64,000 bases of DNA from assembly GCA_034520725.1 (NCBI GenBank), contig JAXHNH010000001.1:62001-126000 (forward strand). Direction: 5' to 3'. This document shows, piece after piece, positions 10,001-18,874 of this stretch. Both the position numbers and the translations under genes were made by a program. The notes under the pieces were generated by a model that saw only the letters and a list, made by a program, of their open reading frames with translations, had not been told where the DNA came from and did no database searches. The stretch comes from Gracilimonas sp034520725 (lineage in GTDB: Bacteria > Bacteroidota > Rhodothermia > Balneolales > Balneolaceae). Position 1 is the stretch's first letter. Every line of letters starts with the position of its first letter.

Positions 10001-10428
10001 TCACGAAGAGATTTTTCTAACGTATCAGGTTCTACTTTACTTAAACTTTGCAGGATCGCAGCGTTGACCAGCTCACTGTTTCCGATCTTTGAATTTTGAA
10101 GGTCTATGGCATCTTTTAATTCAGGAAGTCCACTGGTACGGCTGAATTCCCTGTAGAAAGTCTCAAAACTTATAAAACTATCACTATATCCTTTAAAAAA
10201 GGCTACGTATCCTGATAACGATAGAACGGCTAAAAGAATAATACTTTTAACAGCTACCGGAAGATAGAGAGATTGTTCAATAAGAAGAAGAACTGTAATT
10301 GTAGAAAATAATATGATCAGTGCATGCAGGTACTTCTTATTCTGGAAGACGGACATAGTCCGTTTATAGGCAGAAAAAAGTTTCTCCTTAACTTCATTAA
10401 TGTTGCTAGGTTTGTTGCCTTGTTGCAT
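7060..10428 (-). CDS. DUF4175-like giant membrane protein with Gln/Glu-rich coiled coils
   Basis: 1122 residues. Two membrane helices lie at about 36-80 and a third at about 153-172. A beta-rich extracytoplasmic region (about 190-500) resembles the repeated Ig-like parts of DUF4175-type proteins. From about 510 to the end there is a very long charged, Gln-rich coiled coil with repeated EQLQQ/QQQ stretches and a Gly/Ser linker near GGGSGSSQQ. Family members are unassigned and often occur near Bat/VWA genes, one of which lies 1.3 kb away here. The start is the ATG after a short AT-rich leader. No catalytic motif is recognised. Confidence 0.7.
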   Translation of the reverse strand: MQQGNKPSNINEVKEKLFSAYKRTMSVFQNKKYLHALIILFSTITVLLLIEQSLYLPVAVKSIILLAVLSLSGYVAFFKGYSDSFISFETFYREFSRTSGLPELKDAIDLQNSKIGNSELVNAAILQSLSKVEPDTLEKSLREYTSGSDLYKTFKSSLIIGIGAFLVFSATAINFDNAASRTVTFWKNYQKPNPFQFTVAPGNVTLEQGEPVRVEVNFLGLDLPENVSLKIKTSIEESFRDRPMEKNGQKFTSIPIEAYSNLQYFISMDGYQSETYSIDVQLRPRFVQLSGQITPPTYTQLGSSNFVYPSSQIRGYKGSELTLSGKLNKNVSSLEITSLTDSTSLQVQTDSTFLYSLNIINPDTLRFHIEDSTGLTNDNKFQLVIAPLEDEFPMVQIIEPENNLKQVNPETIDLLFRASDDFGLTSARLYYELNRAYTRDPITGSIKLSTPISNAITPFVWSLSELNLKPQDVLIFWISVQDNDGFAGYKSSSSQRITLEIPSMVDYLDNMGEKEDDITTDLEEISESFQQTREQYERFKEKLKDNPENAGYEEKSELEQVRKQQEEVQRQIDELNEKFDQLKDEMIRDNILSEETQRAYDELQKLMEEIDDPAFREALEKMQEQLGNMSPEQLRQAMEDLEFNEELYQERLERTLELFKKLKLTSDLDKVAKAFEDLARQEEEAKQNDSGSSSQQAQEQETIEEHEKIKEQVDDLSENTSDSNRNEVENYQKNTQEQLNELTEELKREVKESNSDTSGDQNGNTESGKQEKQQKRIDQYNKMTESTRELMNQINKEQMQINIAGLQYVLYSILNLSLEQEDLTTLVATTENRSQAYVSYARDQQNIESIFSTLSDSLFQLSSQIPQFSNRINQKKLEVEQQLSRSMSQLTERDQSQASVASRQTLGGINEIAYMLANLLEQLQNSDGNGQGGGSGSSQQIMEQLQQSGQQQQQLNQRLQELINDIQGDRLSQDQMERLNQLAEQQNMIRKQLQQLQQSGEFDGDRLGSELQRMIEEMEDTINDLRGGSTDAGMIERQQNILSHMLEAEQAIQERDEEDKREGQRPDGFEQTTPPELTIEELEKQIRNRLNDPNFTKFSPDYQRLIQNYFELLKELQEREIQ

Positions 10429-10477
10429 GAAATAGGTTAGCTAATCTGCTACTATGAAATTTATCACGATCGTATGA

Positions 10478-11353
10478 TCAAAGGTCATTTAAAGTATAAT
10501 GGTCACTGACCTTAAACTTTCCATTATCTTCTTCGATTCGGATCATTTCCTGTTCAGCATCATGTTCCAAATAGAGGTTCCAGTTTTCAGATGCTGCCTG
10601 TTGTAAAAACTCATTTTTCTCATTCAGTGTTTGAGCGGGATACATATCATAGCCCATCACCCATGGTAACGGCACATGAACATGCGTTGGTATCAGGTCG
10701 GCAACAAAGACTATATTTTTATCATTGTGAGTGATCTTTGGTAACTGTTGGCCTTTCGTGTGTCCATTCACTGTAAATGAACTTAGGCCGGCTTCGTATT
10801 CATGATTTTTACCCACTAAATTGAGCCTGCCAGAATCTTTTATAGGTTTGATATTATCGGGCATAAAACTAGCTTTTTCCCGTGCATTGGGATCTGTTGC
10901 CGTTTCCCAGTGCGAGTTGACTACGTGATATTCAGCGTTTTCGAATGTGTGTTTCAATTCGCTATTCTCATCATAAAAGCTGGTTCCGCCACAATGATCG
11001 AAATGCAGATGTGTAAAAATAATGTCAGTAACATCATCAAAAGAAAAGCCATGCTCCTCAAATGAATTTTTAAGATTTTTATCTGACTGATCCAGCTGAT
11101 AGATCTCTGTCATCTTATCATTGAACTTGGTTCCGGCTCCGTTATCGATCAAATAAACCTTATCTGTATTGTTCGACTTGATCAGGAGGCAGCGCATAGT
11201 CATTGGAATACGATTCTTATCATCAGCTGGGATGTTTTTTTCCCACAGTGTTTTAGGGACAACGCCAAACATGGCACCTCCATCCAGGCGAAAGTCTCCG
11301 GTTTCAATGGTATAAAGTTCAAAAGGGCCGAATGTTGTTTTAGATAAGCTCAT
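10478..11353 (-). CDS. MBL-fold metallo-hydrolase
   Basis: 291 residues of the metallo-beta-lactamase fold. Visible are FTHLHFDHCGG (HxHxDH zinc motif), VNSHWE (third His), TVNGHTKGQ and a late Asp in FVADLIPTHVH. This set fits the lactonase-like/glyoxalase II-like group, which hydrolyses lactones, thioesters or related esters. No signal peptide is present, so it is probably cytoplasmic. Its promoter must lie in the 95-base gap after the oxidase-operon terminator (11448-11475). The substrate is not assignable from sequence. Confidence 0.82.
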   Translation of the reverse strand: MSLSKTTFGPFELYTIETGDFRLDGGAMFGVVPKTLWEKNIPADDKNRIPMTMRCLLIKSNNTDKVYLIDNGAGTKFNDKMTEIYQLDQSDKNLKNSFEEHGFSFDDVTDIIFTHLHFDHCGGTSFYDENSELKHTFENAEYHVVNSHWETATDPNAREKASFMPDNIKPIKDSGRLNLVGKNHEYEAGLSSFTVNGHTKGQQLPKITHNDKNIVFVADLIPTHVHVPLPWVMGYDMYPAQTLNEKNEFLQQAASENWNLYLEHDAEQEMIRIEEDNGKFKVSDHYTLNDL

Positions 11354-11447
11354 AGTTTTGTTGAATTCATTTTAAATGAATATAACAACTAGGGGAGAGG
11401 AATCAGAATGGCTGATAGTTAAATGATGGAAAGTAATGGATAAAATA

Positions 11448-11475
11448 AAAGCCTCATTTCAAATAATGAGGCTTT
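11448..11475 (-). terminator. Terminator of the ACIII-oxidase operon (works in both directions)
   Basis: AAAGCCTCATT at 11448-11458 and AATGAGGCTTT at 11465-11475 form a perfect 11-bp stem with a 6-base loop. On the minus strand it is followed by TATTTTAT. It lies 25 bases after the restored cox4 stop and insulates the operon from the MBL gene. Confidence 0.85.
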
Positions 11476-11499
11476 AAAAAAGCATATAAGTGCTTCAAT

Positions 11500-11818
11500 C
11501 TAAAAGGATGGGACCACATCGGCTCGATACAGAGTATCAAGTAATGTAATGGATATCATCAGAATGAAGAAAGCAACAGCCATAAATAATAACATAGTGT
11601 TGAATTTTAGTATCCCAATAGAGATTCATGAAGAATGCAGCTACCAGGAATGCTTTCACTAATGCAATTGAGATCGCTGTGATCACATCGAAGGGTGGAG
11701 GGATGGCTACAAACTTAGCTAATACCACGGTAATGATGGTAAGAATTAACAAAGCTGTTCCAATGGCCCAAAGCTGGCCTGCTGTTGAAATATGATGTTC
11801 GTGTATATGTTCGCTCAT
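11500..11818 (-). CDS. Cytochrome c oxidase subunit IV, frame broken by one extra base
   Basis: Small membrane subunit of the aa3/caa3 oxidase. The zero frame reads MSEHIHEHHISTAGQLWAIG, two membrane helices and MNLYWDTK, then leaves the family pattern and stops at 11537. Removing one A from the AAAA run (TTTT at 11605-11608 on the plus strand) restores FNTMLLFMAVAFF, a third hydrophobic helix and the end TLYRADVVPSF, stopping at 11500-11502. The restored product has 105 residues. The span is 319 bases, one more than a multiple of three. It is the last gene of the operon, directly before the terminator. Confidence 0.85.
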
Positions 11819-11844
11819 AGTTCTGTTGTGTTAAATAAATTTGG

Positions 11845-12495
11845 TCATTCAATGAGGTATAGGAGAGGAAACAGGAAGATCCAGATGAGGTCAACCAAGT
11901 GCCAGTACAAACCTGTGATCTCAACAGGGGTGTAATATTCACTGCTGAATTCTCCTTTCTTAGCCCGCAGATAGATCCAATAGATCAAACCTATTCCGAT
12001 AATTACGTGAAGAGCGTGAACTCCGGTTAGCATGTAATAGATACTAAAGAAGATCGCTGCTTTTGGGTGGTCAATACCCTCGTAGGTATAGAAATCACCA
12101 GGAAAAATTCCTATCTCAAATTTGTGAGCATATTCAAATCCCTTGATCACCATAAAAACAATTGCCAATCCAATAGTGATGAGCAAATTGATCTTAAGTC
12201 CTTTCATTTGATTCTTCTGAGCAGAGCGGATAGCCATGGCTACCGTCAAACTACTACCGATAAGAACAACGGTGTTAACGGCACCCCAGAACGTATTCAG
12301 TTCTAAAGCTGCCATTTGAAAGAGTTCCGGATACCATGCTCTGTATATAATGTATGCACAGAACAGACCGCCAAAGAATAGGATTTCGTTAACAAGAAAC
12401 ACCCACATACCCAATTTTGCGGTATCAAATTGCTGATCGGAATCAACAAAGTGATGGTGCACATGTGAAGGGTGTGAAGTCGAATGATTCGCCAT
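11845..12495 (-). CDS. ctaE: Cytochrome c oxidase subunit III
   Basis: 216-residue, five-helix form of oxidase subunit III, an integral inner-membrane subunit that stabilises the subunit I proton-pumping core. Recognisable features are LGMWVFLVNEILFFGGLFCAY near the N-terminus, the MLTGVHALHVIIGI segment and the C-terminal YWHLVDLIWIFLFPLLYLIE, all typical of the family. The His-rich N-terminus (HSTSHPSHVHHH) is common in these lineages. The frame is intact although the genes on both sides are broken. Confidence 0.93.
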   Translation of the reverse strand: MANHSTSHPSHVHHHFVDSDQQFDTAKLGMWVFLVNEILFFGGLFCAYIIYRAWYPELFQMAALELNTFWGAVNTVVLIGSSLTVAMAIRSAQKNQMKGLKINLLITIGLAIVFMVIKGFEYAHKFEIGIFPGDFYTYEGIDHPKAAIFFSIYYMLTGVHALHVIIGIGLIYWIYLRAKKGEFSSEYYTPVEITGLYWHLVDLIWIFLFPLLYLIE

Positions 12496-12570
12496 TACTT
12501 CCCGAGTTGTGTTTTAATAGTTAGAATTAGTTGTTGAATAAAGTTTTTACTTGTCACTTAGTGCTGATCA

Positions 12571-14266
12571 TCATGAGAATTCGGCTAGACCAAGCTGGAA
12601 TTCTTCCATTGGTTTGTGGTAGTCATAAGGACCATTGATCACAACAGGAGTATGATCGAAGTTGTGGAGATCAGGTGGTGAGGTTGACTGCCATTCCAGA
12701 CCACGGCTTCCCCATGGATTAGAACCTGCTCTTTCACCACTTCATAAGAGATTTTGCCAGATAGTATGCAATCAGCAGGAACCCGACACCAAGGATATAT
12801 GAACCGATGGTTGAGGTTTGATGGAAAATGGTGAACTGATCAATGTAGTTGTAATAACGTCTTGGCATACCTTGTGATCCCATAATGAATTGAGGGAGAA
12901 AGGTCATGTTGAAGCCGATGAAAATCAATGCGGCACCGATCTTTGCCTGAAATTCGTTATACATCTTGCCGGTCATTTTTGGCCACCAATAATGCAGACC
13001 TGCAAGTAATGCTATCAGTGTTCCACCCATCATCACATAGTGGAAGTGAGCTACAACGTAATAAGTATCGTGAAGATGAATATCCGCAGAAAGAGCACCA
13101 AGCATGATCCCGGTGAAACCACCAATAGAGAACAGGAACAGGAAGATGAAGACATATATCATAGGCGTTTTCATCTCAATAGAACCCTTGTACAGTGTGG
13201 CTACCCAGTTTAGGATCTTGATACCTGTTGGGATACCTACCAAAAAGGTCAGGAATGAAAATACGGTAGTAGCAACTGCAGACTGACCCGATGTGAACAT
13301 ATGGTGCCCCCAAACGAGGAACCCGATGAATGCAATGGCTAAGGATGACAGAGCAATAGCCCAATATCCAAAAATGTGTTTTTTGGAGAAGGTAGTGATA
13401 ACCTCTGAGATGATACCGAAGCCTGGTACGATCATGATATATACCGCAGGGTGAGAATAGAACCAGAAGAAGTGCTGGAATAGTACAGGGTCACCACCCA
13501 TTGAAGGATCAAAAATACCAATTCCCAGGAAACGCTCCATAGTAAGAAGTAGTACTGTAATAGCAAGAACCGGGGTTGCAAGTACCTGAATGATACTTGT
13601 AGCATATAATGCCCAGATATTTAAGGGTAATTTACCCCAGGTAATGCCAGGTGCTCTTAGTTTGTGAACGGTTGCAATAAAGTTGGTCCCGGTGAGAATA
13701 GAGGAAAAACCGAGTATAAATACGCCAAGGGTAACCCAAATCACACTGGACGTGGATTCAATACTGTAAGGAGTGTAAAAAGTCCATCCGGTATCTAAAC
13801 CGTTGAATGCAATAGCAATAAACGTAAAGATGGCACCAATCACGTAAATATACAAACTTGCCAGGTTTAAACGGGGGAAGGCCACATCCTTAGCTCCAAG
13901 CTGCATTGGTAAAACAAAGTTGCCAAGTGCTGCAGGGATTGAAGGGACCAACACAAAGAAAACCATGATGGCACCATGCAGTGTAAAGAACTGATTATAG
14001 GTATCAGCTTCAATAAAGGTTTGTGCAGGAGTAAGAAGTTCAGTTCTTAGCAGTAGGGCCAGAATTCCCCCAAGAAGGAAGAAAAAAGTCACTGAACCCA
14101 GATACATAAGTCCGATCTTCTTATGGTCAACGGTCGTCATCCATGCCCAGAGTCCACGTTCTTCTGTAAAGAAGGTTTTTTCTGGATTTTCGCTCGGAAT
14201 GTAACGTTTAACCTTGAATGTCTTTTTATTAGCAGTAGATGCTGGTGATACTTCAGCTGTTGCCAT
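12571..14266 (-). CDS. ctaD: Cytochrome c oxidase subunit I (type A2), C-terminal frame break
   Basis: Catalytic heme a/heme a3-CuB subunit with twelve helices. FFWFYSHPAVYIMIVPGFG contains the CuB His and cross-linked Tyr; its YS motif in place of the Glu context marks the A2 type, as in Rhodothermus caa3. HHMFTSG supplies the other CuB His pair and VAHFHYVMMGG the heme ligands. The zero frame stops at 12734 (MKW). Removing one base near 12737-12742 restores GERAGSNPWGSRGLEW, TSPPDLHNF and the usual tail to a stop at 12571-12573. The restored length is 564 residues and the span is 1696 bases, one over a multiple of three. Confidence 0.9.
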
Positions 14267-14267
14267 A

Positions 14268-15210
14268 TTAATCTAAAGTTTTTATGTATTCAATAATATC
14301 AGAAATGTCGTCATCGCTTAAGCGACCTTCGTAACTAACCATTTGATTTTGGTATCCTTCAACAATTTTTGTTCCGGGATCCAAGATAGACTCTCTAATG
14401 TAATTTTCATCAGCAGTCAAAGTAGTTCCATCAGTCAACGTTTCTTCACGACCAAAAAGACCCTGAAAAGTTGGGCCGATCTTTATCAGAACCGTCAACA
14501 GAGTGGCAAGTGACACAACCCTGAAGGGTCAATAGATTTTCACCTCTTTCAACAGGAGTTCCTCCACCACCTGAGCTTTGTGATGCCAGCCAGTTTTCAA
14601 AGTCATCTTTTGTATGCACGATTACTTTGGCAAGCATGTTTGAGTGTGATGTACCACAATATTCTGTACAAAATACCTGAGATTCACCGCTTTCTTCAGC
14701 CTGAAACCATACATAAGTGTATCGGTTAGGCAGAACATCCTGTTTGATGCGGTAATCAGGAACAAAAAAGGAGTGAAGTACGTCCTGAGATTTCATCACA
14801 AGTTTTACAGGTCGTCCCGCAGGTACGTGTACCTCGTTACCAACCTGAGCGCCATTTTCGTAGCTGAAGGTCCAGCCCCATTTGTAGGCAGATACCTGGA
14901 TCTCATAAGCATTATCAGGAACTGCTTTCAAATTTAACCACCCGGAATATCCCCATCCAAATACAATGAATACCAAAATAAGTGGAATTACAGACCAGGT
15001 AAGCTCTAAAGTATTATTGTGAGTGATAAGTGGTGTTTCATCATCATTAGATTTCCGTTTGTACTTGATTGCAAAGTAGATCATTGCAATAGTTACACCG
15101 GCAAGAATGATAAAGCTGACAATGTGGATGAAAGCCATCAATGCATCGGTACTTGCCCCGGTTAAAGGTGATTTTAATTCCGGGAGCATGAAGTCGAATA
15201 AACTGCCCAT
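14268..15210 (-). CDS. ctaC: Cytochrome c oxidase subunit II fused to cytochrome c (caa3 type), one frame break
   Basis: Subunit II with two membrane helices, a cupredoxin CuA domain and a C-terminal cytochrome c domain that receives electrons. The CuA site is CTEYCGTSHSNM. The heme site is GCVTCHS. The zero frame leaves the family pattern after VDGSDK. Removing one base (C 14481 on the plus strand) continues as IGPTFQGLFGREETL, then YIRESILDP and YIKTLD to the stop at 14268. The restored length is 313 residues. The short frame at 14268-14516 is therefore not a separate gene. It ends one base before cox1 begins. Confidence 0.9.
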
Positions 15211-15219
15211 TAGTTAGAT

Positions 15220-16044
15220 TCAGATTTTAAGGTTGTTTTTTTTGCGTTTTTCGCGAAGCCAGAATATGCCCAAGAATATACCGAGAAATATCAGTGTAGC
15301 CAAGCCGCCAAGTTTCATTATGTTGAATGCCATAGGTACGTAACTGCCGGAATCCGGATCATATTGGTAACAATACATAACGACCTTATCGATCGTACTA
15401 CCGATTTTTCCTTCTGCAGATTCATACAATGCATTACGGACGTCAAACTCATCATAGGAGATCCCATATAAGTACCTGGTGATCTTCCCATTAGGACTCA
15501 GTAATATGATCGCTGCACTGTGCGCATATTCACCGGTCTCTTCAATTTCTTTGTACTGAAAACCGGAGGCCTCAACTACTTTATCGATCTCAGTTTTATT
15601 TCCTGTCAGAAAATGCCAGCCACTTTTAGTGGTTGAGTCCATTTGCGCCAGATAATTTTCTTTGGTTTTTCTGGCCAGCTCTGCGTCTTCCTTAGGATCA
15701 ATACTAAATGAGATAACAATAAAATCTTTACCGGGTTTCCAAGCGAGGTCTTCAATTACATTAATGGTTCCATCCAGAACCAAACCACACAACATGGGGC
15801 ACTCAAAGTAAAGAGGATTCAGTAAAATCGGTTTACCTTCCACCAGAAGGTCACCAATAGTAACACTGTCGCCGTTCGAAGTTGCAAACCTGGCGTCTAA
15901 GGGGATAAAATCTCCCAAATGCTCATCAATGCCTAAGTTTTGCAGCGCGTCCGGTTCTTCACGATTTAGCTGCGCAAAAGCAGATAGTGAATTCAGAAAC
16001 ACTGCTAACAATACCAATATTGCCGGCAGTGTAATACGTCTCAT
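15220..16044 (-). CDS. SCO1/SenC family copper chaperone
   Basis: 274 residues: signal peptide or anchor (about 1-24, ending AFA), a thioredoxin-like domain with FECPMLCGLVLDG (the CxxxC copper site) and the distal copper His in GEYAHSAAI, and a C-terminal membrane helix with a basic tail (about 244-270). SCO proteins deliver or reduce copper for the CuA centre of subunit II, and the adjacent cox2 is exactly that target. It lies between a small membrane protein and cox2 in the operon. An intact frame argues for a functional oxidase. Confidence 0.92.
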   Translation of the reverse strand: MRRITLPAILVLLAVFLNSLSAFAQLNREEPDALQNLGIDEHLGDFIPLDARFATSNGDSVTIGDLLVEGKPILLNPLYFECPMLCGLVLDGTINVIEDLAWKPGKDFIVISFSIDPKEDAELARKTKENYLAQMDSTTKSGWHFLTGNKTEIDKVVEASGFQYKEIEETGEYAHSAAIILLSPNGKITRYLYGISYDEFDVRNALYESAEGKIGSTIDKVVMYCYQYDPDSGSYVPMAFNIMKLGGLATLIFLGIFLGIFWLREKRKKNNLKI

Positions 16045-16054
16045 AGGTGATGTT

Positions 16055-16591
16055 TTAATCTATAGCAATTTTACTGATTGCACTGTCAATAGGAATACGG
16101 TAGATGCCATCTTCAAGGTCAACTACGCCAAAAGTGTTTAATTCTTGCTCTTGTTCAGCTCTTAATTCACTAAAATCAGAATAAGTAACTCTTAATGATG
16201 CTTCTTTTTGTGCCTCAAAAAGGCTGTATTGTGAAAAGAATACAATTGAAATAACAAAAATGATCACAAGCGATGTTCCCAATGTAGACCAAAAGATAAG
16301 CTTACCATAGTTAAGATCGTCACTCATTACGCCATGAGAAACACTGGTAGCAAACTCTTCATCTTCAGTGGTAATATCTACATCCTCAACTGAACCTTCG
16401 TCAAATGCAGTTTTTGATTCCGCTGAAAACAGTTCTTTTCCTTCATCGCTGTATTTTGAGGCCCATTCTATAACCTCTTCCTCAGATACTTCATACTTAG
16501 CCGCAATCTTTTGAATGACCTTATGGCTTTCAGATGCAGCTTCCTGAGCAACTTTTGATTTAAATTCTGAATTATGCTTATCTGACATCAT
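16055..16591 (-). CDS. Operon-linked single-pass membrane protein of unknown function
   Basis: 178 residues: an acidic, charged N-terminal region (about 1-90), one strong membrane helix (about 96-122), and a short C-terminal extracytoplasmic part with a mixed alpha/beta look. I do not recognise a named family. It is embedded between actF and SCO with gaps of 9 to 10 bases, so it is surely co-transcribed and may be an assembly or accessory subunit of ACIII or of the oxidase. Translation could start at either of two consecutive Met codons. Confidence 0.65.
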   Translation of the reverse strand: MMSDKHNSEFKSKVAQEAASESHKVIQKIAAKYEVSEEEVIEWASKYSDEGKELFSAESKTAFDEGSVEDVDITTEDEEFATSVSHGVMSDDLNYGKLIFWSTLGTSLVIIFVISIVFFSQYSLFEAQKEASLRVTYSDFSELRAEQEQELNTFGVVDLEDGIYRIPIDSAISKIAID

Positions 16592-16600
16592 TAAAAAAGA

Positions 16601-17812
16601 TTATTGGTGATAGGATTTTGAGAGGCAGTCTTCAAGTTTGGGATCATTCTTTGGAATCATATCATTTTGTTTGAACTGATGGAAGAACAAACCAAAGAAA
16701 ATTCCACCAAGACCTATAAATGCGGTGATATCCATCCAACTGAAGCTAAAGCCGTGGTCGTACAGTACTGGCATTGCTATCCAATAGATTTCTAAAAAAT
16801 GAATGATCAGTACCATTACTGAAACTCCTCCTAAGATCATTCTGTTTTTCTTGGCTTCTCGGTTCAGAAGTACTAAAAATGGAAGCGCAAACCGGAAGAT
16901 CAATGTTCCGTATAGCAGGTATTCCCATCCACCTTCCATTCTGTGATAATACCATATAGTTTCTTCAGGAAGGTTGGCATAGTAGATCAATAAGAACTGT
17001 GAGAATGCGATGTAAGCGTAGAACACCGTAAATGCAAAGAACCATGCACCAAGGTCATAAATGTGAACCTGACGTATGGTGTTAGTCAGTAATCCTTGCT
17101 TGTGAAGGAAGAAGACCAAAAGTATCATAATTGGCCAGAAAGCCTGAAAATTGATAGCAAAAAAGTAAACTCCAAACATGGTAGAGAACCAGTGTGGATC
17201 AAGTGACATTAACCAGTCAAAACTGGCAAAAGCTACAGAAAAGGCAAATAACAAGATTCCCGGGGCACTAAGTTTTCTTAAAAGAGTGGCTAAACCCCAA
17301 TCATTGGTCTTATCCATCTGAACTGACACTTTATGCAACTTGTAGCCAAGGAAACCCCAAATAGCAAAGTAGATAACCTGACGAATGATAAAGAAGGTAG
17401 AGTTAAGGAAAGGTGATTTACCGGCTACGATCTTGTCGTATTCTTCTGTTCCGTATTCAAGCAACTCAGGGTGACTCCAATGGTACAGGTTATGAATTCC
17501 AAAGAGTATTGGAACAATAAATATAGCCCAGATCCAAATGTTAGCAGTAAAGGACTCAGAAATTCGCCTGAATACAACACCCCAGCTTGATTTGGTGATA
17601 TGGTGCAACATAATCATGATCAAAGCCGATAGGGCAATGCCTGAGAAAAATGTAAAGCTGACCAGGTATGAAAAGAAAAATTGGTCAGCATCCAGAAAAT
17701 ATCCAATTATGGTGGCTATTAATCCAACAGCACCAACGCCAAATAGTACACCTGGAACTTTGCTGTCGGCTGGAAATTGTAAAGAATCTGTTATTGTAGG
17801 CTTATGACTCAT
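16601..17812 (-). CDS. actF: Alternative complex III quinol-oxidising membrane subunit ActF (NrfD-like)
   Basis: 403 residues with about ten membrane helices, of the NrfD/PsrC type. ActF is the second quinone-site-bearing membrane subunit of alternative complex III, paired with ActC. Recognisable are the helix pair around FLYHWSHPELL, AFASFDWLMSLDPHWFSTM and the Tyr/His-rich QFLLIYYANLPEETIWYYHR stretch typical of ActF. It sits after actE, in the canonical act gene order. The start ATG 17812 is preceded by an A-rich leader. Confidence 0.88.
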   Translation of the reverse strand: MSHKPTITDSLQFPADSKVPGVLFGVGAVGLIATIIGYFLDADQFFFSYLVSFTFFSGIALSALIMIMLHHITKSSWGVVFRRISESFTANIWIWAIFIVPILFGIHNLYHWSHPELLEYGTEEYDKIVAGKSPFLNSTFFIIRQVIYFAIWGFLGYKLHKVSVQMDKTNDWGLATLLRKLSAPGILLFAFSVAFASFDWLMSLDPHWFSTMFGVYFFAINFQAFWPIMILLVFFLHKQGLLTNTIRQVHIYDLGAWFFAFTVFYAYIAFSQFLLIYYANLPEETIWYYHRMEGGWEYLLYGTLIFRFALPFLVLLNREAKKNRMILGGVSVMVLIIHFLEIYWIAMPVLYDHGFSFSWMDITAFIGLGGIFFGLFFHQFKQNDMIPKNDPKLEDCLSKSYHQ

Positions 17813-17837
17813 TTTAAAAGTGTGTTAAGCAAAGTTC

Positions 17838-18874
17838 TTAGTTATCAAGATTTTTTATATAAAGAACAATAGATTCGATCTCGTGATCAGCCAGGTAGCT
17901 GTAAGAGGCCATGACTGCTTGTTCGTAGCCGACTGGTCTTCTTGGCTTCAGGTTCAACAATTGACTCACGGATGTAATCCTCATCTTTAGTAACGGTGAT
18001 CGTCTCACCTTCAGAGGTTACCACTTCCGCTTCGCTTCCGAAGAGTCCGGCCCATGTAGGTCCAATCCCGGCTGAACCGTCTTCACTGTGGCAGGTGCCA
18101 CATGCATTTGCTGTGATCACTTCCTGACCCAGAGAAACTGAAGGTTCCGGAGCTTCTTGTGGTTTGACTTGCTGCTGCAATGGAATCCATTCTTGCCTGA
18201 TCTTCATTAGCTTTTGCCTGAAGTGCAGCAATATCAATATCAAATTCCTGCAGTTCCTGTTCAGACACATTTTGGCTGGCCTGAAGGGCTCTGATGTAAC
18301 CTACAATAGCCCATCTATCTTCAACAGGTATCTGGGTTGCATATGAAGGCATCGTTCTTACACCATTATAAATGGCTGAGTATAATGCACCATCAGCTAG
18401 CTCTCTAACTCTTTGTTCATGATAGGAAGGAGCAGGTACATAACCATATCCTCCTTCCATGATCACACCGTTCCCGGCACCTGTTTGTCCGTGGCAAGGT
18501 GTACAAAAAATTTCATAACGCTCTTTTCCACGGTATAGGAAGGACCTTGTCAGGTCAACAGGAATGTAGTTAATGAACTCTCCACTTTCATTAACACCTT
18601 CATAAAGTGCTTTGTCAGTTTTTGCCAAACCTCTGGCAACAGTACCTTCAACCGGCTGACGCATAGATCTTCCATCAGCAAAGAAGTTGTTTAATTCCTG
18701 TGCTTCTTTTCTTGGTTGTTGATCCATATTCATGTTCGGATGAACAGGCGGTTTTTCACTGATTTGTCCCTGGCAGGCTGATAAGGAGATCCCCAGTGCA
18801 AATATACTGGCGACCTTTAGTATTCCTTTTACGTTCATTCCTGAAAATGGTGTTTGTGTAGATTTTTTATTCAT
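17838..18874 (-). CDS. actE: Alternative complex III cytochrome c subunit ActE extended by a second cytochrome c domain, two frame breaks
   Basis: Lipoprotein signal (lipobox LSAC at residues 31-34), then a first c domain with CTPCHG (about 124-128). Zero frame fails near 18165-18180. Dropping one base continues as VKPQEAPEPSVSLGQ and into a second domain with CGTCHS and IGPTWAGLFGS. A second break near 17933-17945 is restored likewise, giving PVGYEQAVMASYSYLADHEI and IKNLDN with a stop at 17838. The 1037-base span minus two gives 344 residues. Start 18874 has GAGGA six bases upstream and overlaps actD by eight bases. Usual ActE is monoheme; the second domain resembles the cox2 c domain. Confidence 0.82.

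Noticed and set aside
14268..14516. Separate small cytochrome-c-like gene after cox2
   Set aside because: It lacks a CxxCH motif and a sensible start, and it joins cox2 seamlessly when one base is removed.
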